Below, piece after piece: positions 60,865 through 64,000 of a stretch of DNA of 64,000 bases. This DNA is from an uncultured Clostridia bacterium. GTDB taxonomy: Bacteria; Bacillota; Clostridia; TANB77; CAG-508. How positions within the stretch are numbered: position 1 is the stretch's first letter; each line of letters begins with the position of its first letter. Location: positions 1 through 64,000 of the forward strand of contig CANQLH010000008.1 of assembly GCA_947624655.1 (NCBI GenBank), read 5' to 3'. Under the pieces are notes generated by a model, which made no database searches, was not told the DNA's origin, and saw only the letters and a program-made list of their open reading frames with translations. The position numbers and the translations under genes are program-made.

Positions 60865-60892
60865 ATTATACACTTTTTTTATGAAAAGTCAA
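60865..60892 (-). promoter_or_regulatory. Promoter of infC-rpmI-rplT
   Basis: Minus strand TTGACT (60892-60887), 16-base spacer, TATAAT (60870-60865). Confidence 0.8.
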
Positions 60893-61000
60893 TAAAAAAT
60901 AAAAAAAAAGCGTGATTTTACTAGACTTAATTGAAAAATTGTAGTAAAATATATAGCAATAGGTTGCAAAATACTATTTTTTAATAAATGGAGGAAGAGT

Positions 61001-61259
61001 ATGCGGATTTATTAATATAGGATATGGAAATATCATATCAAGTGAAAGAATAATATCAATAATAACTCCAGGAGCTGCACCTATAAAAAGGTTAATACAA
61101 GAAGCAAAGGACAAGTCGCTTCTTATAGATGCCACATCAGGGAGAAAAACACGTGCAGTAATTATTATGGACACAGGCCACATTGTGCTATCAGCAGTTC
61201 AACCAGAAACTGTGGTAAATAGATTTAATAAAGATGTTTTCGAAAAGGAGGATGATTAA
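61001..61259 (+). CDS. remA: Biofilm regulator RemA (DUF370), CGG at codon 2
   Basis: 85 residues. The ATG at 61001 is followed immediately by CGG (61004). Frame 0 stops four codons later; the +1 reading gives [75 protein letters not shown], a complete RemA. GGAGG at 60990 is well spaced from 61001. The shift takes place when only initiator tRNA is in the P site, which constrains the mechanism. DNA-binding regulator of matrix genes in Bacillus. rpoZ follows at once. Confidence 0.93.
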
Positions 61260-61261
61260 TT

Positions 61262-61450
61262 ATGATGGTAAAGCCAACAGTTAATGAACTTTTAACTAAA
61301 GTAGATAATAGATATGAATTAGTAGTTGCTACATCAAAAAGAGCTAGACAACTATCAAATGGAGCTATACCACTTACTAACAAAAAAGAAGCTTCACCTG
61401 TTACACTTGCTGCTGTTGAAATAGCAGAAGGTAAGGTATTTGTAAAATAA
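61262..61450 (+). CDS. rpoZ: RNA polymerase omega subunit
   Basis: 62 residues: KPTVNELLTKVDNRYELVVATSKRARQLSNGA...KKEASPVTLAAVEIAEGKVFV is the omega fold. Starts 2 bases after the remA stop; the AAGGAGG site lies inside the remA end. ATG 61265 is an alternative. Order here is remA-rpoZ-gmk, whereas Bacillus has remA-gmk-rpoZ. Confidence 0.93.
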   Translation: MMVKPTVNELLTKVDNRYELVVATSKRARQLSNGAIPLTNKKEASPVTLAAVEIAEGKVFVK

Positions 61451-61502
61451 TTGTTATATAAAGGTTTATGGGTAACCTTTTAAAAACCTAAATCTATTAT
61501 AC

Positions 61503-61543
61503 AAGGAGCATATGATTATTTAAGATAATCATATAACAGTAAA
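61503..61543 (+). promoter_or_regulatory. Hairpin between ribosome site and gmk start
   Basis: AAGGAG (61503-61508) is 35 bases from the gmk ATG. A perfect 10-base hairpin (ATATGATTAT-TTAAG-ATAATCATAT, 61510-61534) fills the gap and when folded brings the site to about 10 bases. A three-codon ORF (ATG ATT ATT TAA, 61511-61522) lies in it. Confidence 0.5.
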
Positions 61544-62098
61544 ATGCTTGTTATATTATCTGGAGTTGCAGGTGCTGGGAAGGACACTATAAAAAATGAA
61601 ATAATAAAAAGAATGGAAAATGTAGTTTCTATTCCATCTATTACAGATAGACCTGTAAGACCAGGGGATGTCCCAGGAGAAACCTATATCTTTGTAAGTA
61701 ATGAAGAATTTAAAAAAATGATTGAGAATAATGAATTATATGAATTTGACATACATCACAATCATTACTATGGAGTTCCTAAGAAATATTTGAATGACAG
61801 AATAAATGAAGGAAAGATTGTTATAAAAGACGTTGATGTAAATGGAACAGAAAATTTGGTAAAAATTTTAAAAAAAGATATGAAGGTTGTAACAATATTT
61901 TTAAGAGTTCCAAAAGAGGAACTTAAAAAGAGACTTCAAAATAGAGTTGATAAGCCTGATGAAAAAGAAATAGAATTAAGGCTTGGTAGGCTTGAATTTG
62001 AAGAATCAAAGATGTCAAACTATGATTATGTTATAGATAATATAAATAAAGAAGATACTTTAAAAAAAGTAATGGAAATAATAAAGAAAAACCAGTAA
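61544..62098 (+). CDS. gmk: Guanylate kinase
   Basis: 184 residues. Phosphorylates GMP. P-loop LSGVAGAGKDTIKNEI, GMP-binding SITDRPVRPGDVPGETYIFVS, YEFDIHHNHYYGVPKKYL, DVDVNGTENLVKILKKDMKVVTIFL and RLGRLEFEESKMSNYDYVIDN. The P-loop differs from the usual GPSGVGKGT. No ribosome site is directly next to the ATG; see the hairpin entry. No CGG. Confidence 0.9.
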   Translation: MLVILSGVAGAGKDTIKNEIIKRMENVVSIPSITDRPVRPGDVPGETYIFVSNEEFKKMIENNELYEFDIHHNHYYGVPKKYLNDRINEGKIVIKDVDVNGTENLVKILKKDMKVVTIFLRVPKEELKKRLQNRVDKPDEKEIELRLGRLEFEESKMSNYDYVIDNINKEDTLKKVMEIIKKNQ

Positions 62099-62113
62099 AG
62101 AGCGTAAATGTCG

Positions 62114-62311
62114 GTTACAATATAATGCTTTTATATTAAAGAATAGCTGAAATGATTTATTTGAAAGAGCTGCGTAAGCGAACAACCGAAGCGAAGCGTA
62201 GGGCGAATGGAGCAGTCTACATATATATCTTTAATTTGTAGACTGCGACACCAAAGCTCTAAAAATAAATCATTTCAGCTATTCTATTGAAACAAACCAT
62301 TATCTTGTAAC
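62114..62311 (-). repeat. MITE-like inverted repeat, family A, copy 7 (reverse)
   Basis: Ends GTTACAATATAATG and CATTATCTTGTAAC; interior matches the other copies in reverse orientation (GAGCTGCGTAAGCG then GACTGCGACACCAAAGCTC). With the promoter below it fills the gap 62099-62480. Confidence 0.87.
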
Positions 62312-62340
62312 AAATGTCGTAATTTGTCATACGATTTTTG

Positions 62341-62405
62341 TTGACAGGATATGAAAAATGTTATATAAGATAGATAGTGTTAATTTTAAAGCACTATCTA
62401 TTTTA
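62341..62405 (+). promoter_or_regulatory. Promoter and start-proximal hairpin before comM
   Basis: TTGACA (62341-62346), 17-base spacer, TATAAG (62364-62369). Immediately downstream TAGATAGTG / CACTATCTA plus TTTTAATTT forms a possible attenuator or terminator. Confidence 0.55.
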
Positions 62406-62480
62406 ATTTACAACTTTGTTTTAGCATAAATTAAATTTTATCAAAATTTTAAAATCTTATAAAAATCAAAAAGAGGTAAA

Positions 62481-64000
62481 ATGTTATCGATAATTAAAAG
62501 TGTATCTTTGCATGGCTTAAGTGGCTATTTAGTCAATGTCGAAGTTGATGTGTCTCGGAGGTCTACCTGAATGGGAGATTGTTCGGATTACCTGATGCTA
62601 GTGTAAAAGAGTCAAAAGAAAGGATAAAGGCTGCGATAAAAAATTCGGGGTTAAAGCTAGAAAGTAGAAAAATAGTAATAAATTTATCCCCAGCTGATAC
62701 AAGAAAAGAGGGCTCTATTTATGATCTTCCAATGGCAATAGGAATATTAATGTCTAATAAATACATATCAAATCCGAATTTAGAAGAAACAGTATTTGTA
62801 GGAGAACTTTCGCTAGATGGTAAGATTAATAGGGTAAATGGAATATTTCCAATTACATTAGAAGCAATGAAACTTGGAATAAAGAGAATTATACTTCCAA
62901 AGGATAATGCAAAAGAAGCTTCTGTTGTGCAAAATATAGAGGTAATTGGTGTAACTTGTTTAACTGAATTAATCGAATATCTAAATAACAATATTACATT
63001 AGATAAAGAAGTAATAAATTTAGAAAATATATTTAATAAAAAAAATAAATATGAAATGGACTTTAAAAGTGTGAAAGGTCAAAAAAGTGTAAAACGAGCA
63101 TTAGAAGTTTCAGCAGCAGGTGGGCATAATTGCTTACTTATACGGCTCTCCTCGGCTCTCGGTAAAACAATGATGGCAAAATGTATTCCTTCAATCCTTC
63201 CAGATTTGAGTTTAGAAGAAGCACTTGAAACAACGAAGATACACAGTGTAGCAGGCCTTATTAAATCAGAAACACCAATTATTACGACAAGAGTTTTCAG
63301 GTCACCACATCATACAATATCTGGGCCATCACTTGTACGGTGGAGGTAGAACACCAAAGCCAGGGGAGATAAGCCTTGCAAATAATGGAGTATTATTTTT
63401 AGATGAGTTAACTGAATTTAATAAACATACCCTTGAACTGATGAGAGCTCCTTTAGAAGATAGAAAAGTTAGTATAAATAGAGTAAATGGAAGCTTTGTA
63501 TATCCGTGTAATTTTATGCTAGTTGCTTCTATGAACCCTTGCCCTTGTGGTTATTATGGAGCAAAGAATAAGAAATGTACGTGTTCAGAGTCACAGATAA
63601 ATAGATATTTAAGCAAAATAAGTGGACCATTGTTAGATAGGATAGATATACATATTGAAGTAGAAGCGGTAGAATATAAAGACTTAAATAGTAATAAAAA
63701 AGAAGAAACATCAAATCAGATTAGAGAAAGAGTAAATAGAGCAAGAAAAATAGCATTAGAAAGATACAAAAATTATGGAATATTCTCAAATGCTGAACTT
63801 ACTCCAGAATTAATAGAGAAGTATTGTAAATTAGGAAATAAAGAAAAAGAAGTATTGGAGAAGGCGTTTGATAGTTTGGGCTTTAGTGCAAGGGGATATT
63901 CACGAATACTTAAAATAGCAAGGACTATTGCAGATTTAGAAGAGCAAGAAAATATATCAGTAAAACATATTACAGAAGCAATATCATATAGAGATTTAGA
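62481..64000 (+). CDS. comM: YifB/ComM-family Mg-chelatase-like AAA+ ATPase, six CGG sites, cut by the window edge
   Basis: At least 504 residues, right end missing. N-terminal Lon-protease-like domain (MLSIIKSVSLHGLSGYLVNVEVDVSGGLPEWEIVGLPDASVKESKERI) is rebuilt by sites 62556 and 62584. Walker A HNCLLIGSPGSGKTMMAKC needs three consecutive sites (63143, 63153, 63160); FRSPHHTISGPSLVGGGRTPKPGEI needs 63338. Then Walker B LFLDELTEFNKHTLELMRAPLED, zinc-like NPCPCGYYGAKNKKCTC, and HisPro-type tail follow. ComM is a branch-migration helicase in transformation. Because three shifts sum to a whole codon, a conventional reading stays open but has no P-loop (IRLSSALGKT). Confidence 0.95.

Larger units (their letters stand above)
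1189..63340. other. Window-wide set of in-frame CGG codons decoded as +1 shift or CGGN = Gly
   Basis: This entry indexes 43 sites. First base of each CGG: nth 1189, 1337, 1515; polC 3851; ysxC 8442, 8506, 8552; proS 10520; parE-like toxin 13161; CDF efflux 14758; fabH 15873, 15973, 16283; fabD 17294; fabF 19412; fabZ 20213; accC 21628; accD 22339; smpB 25110 (minus); ylxM 27050; ffh 27496, 27557; trmD 30230; permease 34259; uvrA 39486, 39553; ZIP 40150, 40256, 40302, 40333; pdp 43737; pcrA 44048; sigma 55071 (minus); rarA 57929; TIGR04086-like 59084, 59166; remA 61004; comM 62556, 62584, 63143, 63153, 63160, 63338. At each site the frame-0 codon is exactly CGG, and skipping the C gives a GGN glycine and restores the family sequence. 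The fourth base is A 26 times, T 11, C 4 and G 2. All CDS spans below assume this reading. Confidence 0.93.

Noticed and set aside
892-63340. The broken genes are ordinary pseudogenes in a decaying genome
   Set aside because: All breaks are the same event (one C before an in-phase glycine codon) and affect essential genes whose remaining sequence is perfectly conserved; decay would give varied indels and stops.
892-63340. Systematic sequencing insertion of C before GG
   Set aside because: GG occurs at all codon phases (for example AAG GAA, AGG), yet breaks are found only at the boundary before GGN glycine codons. Not fully excluded without reads, but the phase restriction argues against it.
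892-63340. Classical slippery-sequence +1 frameshifting with a shared heptamer or downstream pseudoknot
   Set aside because: The preceding codons are diverse, P-site re-pairing is not possible at many sites (for example CCA-C, AAC-C, ATG-C), and no common downstream structure is seen.

Overview
The window is AT-rich DNA from a Gram-positive, low-GC Bacillota genome, most likely an uncultured Clostridia lineage of spore-forming ancestry. The evidence is a PolC-type replicative polymerase, a SpoVM-like peptide beside rpmB, RemA, a Spo0A-C-like regulator, a sortase, a YkuD L,D-transpeptidase and clostridial-type gene orders. Most content is housekeeping; there is no prophage, CRISPR array, tRNA or rRNA gene that I can see.

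The outstanding feature is a systematic decoding anomaly. Read conventionally, about two dozen essential genes look frameshifted. Every break, 43 sites in 26 genes on both strands, falls on an in-frame CGG codon, and dropping the C (reading CGGN as one glycine, or shifting +1 at CGG so the next codon is GGN) restores the conserved protein each time. Examples are the PcrA and ComM P-loops, the FabH GDGAG motif, the YsxC DLPG motif, the SmpB EAGIVLTG motif and the TrmD LLSG motif. I found no in-frame CGG that has to be read as arginine, while out-of-frame CGG triplets are common and harmless. ComM needs six such events and FabH three, so decoding must be close to quantitative. This looks like a genetic-code change (natural quadruplet decoding or obligatory +1 shifting at CGG) rather than a set of regulatory frameshifts.

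Layout. 1-6.2 kb: rpmB, a convergent spoVM and small membrane protein, nth, polC, DUF1294. 6.2-12.7 kb: a DnaA-box cluster, rhodanese, serS, ysxC, DUF4364, proS, folD, dprA. 12.7-15.4 kb: a toxin-antitoxin pair, sortase, and a probable NiCo riboswitch controlling a cation-efflux gene. 15.4-24.6 kb: a complete type II fatty-acid operon (fabH-fabD-fabG-fabF-accB-fabZ-accC-accD-accA-fabI). 24.7-26.7 kb: smpB and two paralogous surface proteins on the minus strand. 26.8-30.9 kb: the ylxM-ffh-rpsP-khpA-rimM-trmD-rplS operon. 31.4-40.7 kb: a two-component system with an FtsX-like permease, uvrA and a ZIP transporter. 40.7-53 kb: a hypothetical acidic protein, a pilin-like protein, pdp, pcrA, ykuD, valS, two transporters and trmL. 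53.2-56 kb: a Spo0A-C-like regulator, a secreted protein and a membrane-anchored sigma factor. 56.4-64 kb: ruvA, rarA, a small-RNA candidate, infC-rpmI-rplT with leader on the minus strand, remA-rpoZ-gmk, and comM running off the right edge.

Intergenic DNA is crowded with several families of non-coding inverted-repeat (MITE-like) elements. One family has seven copies, one of which sits directly against a truncated copy of a second family.
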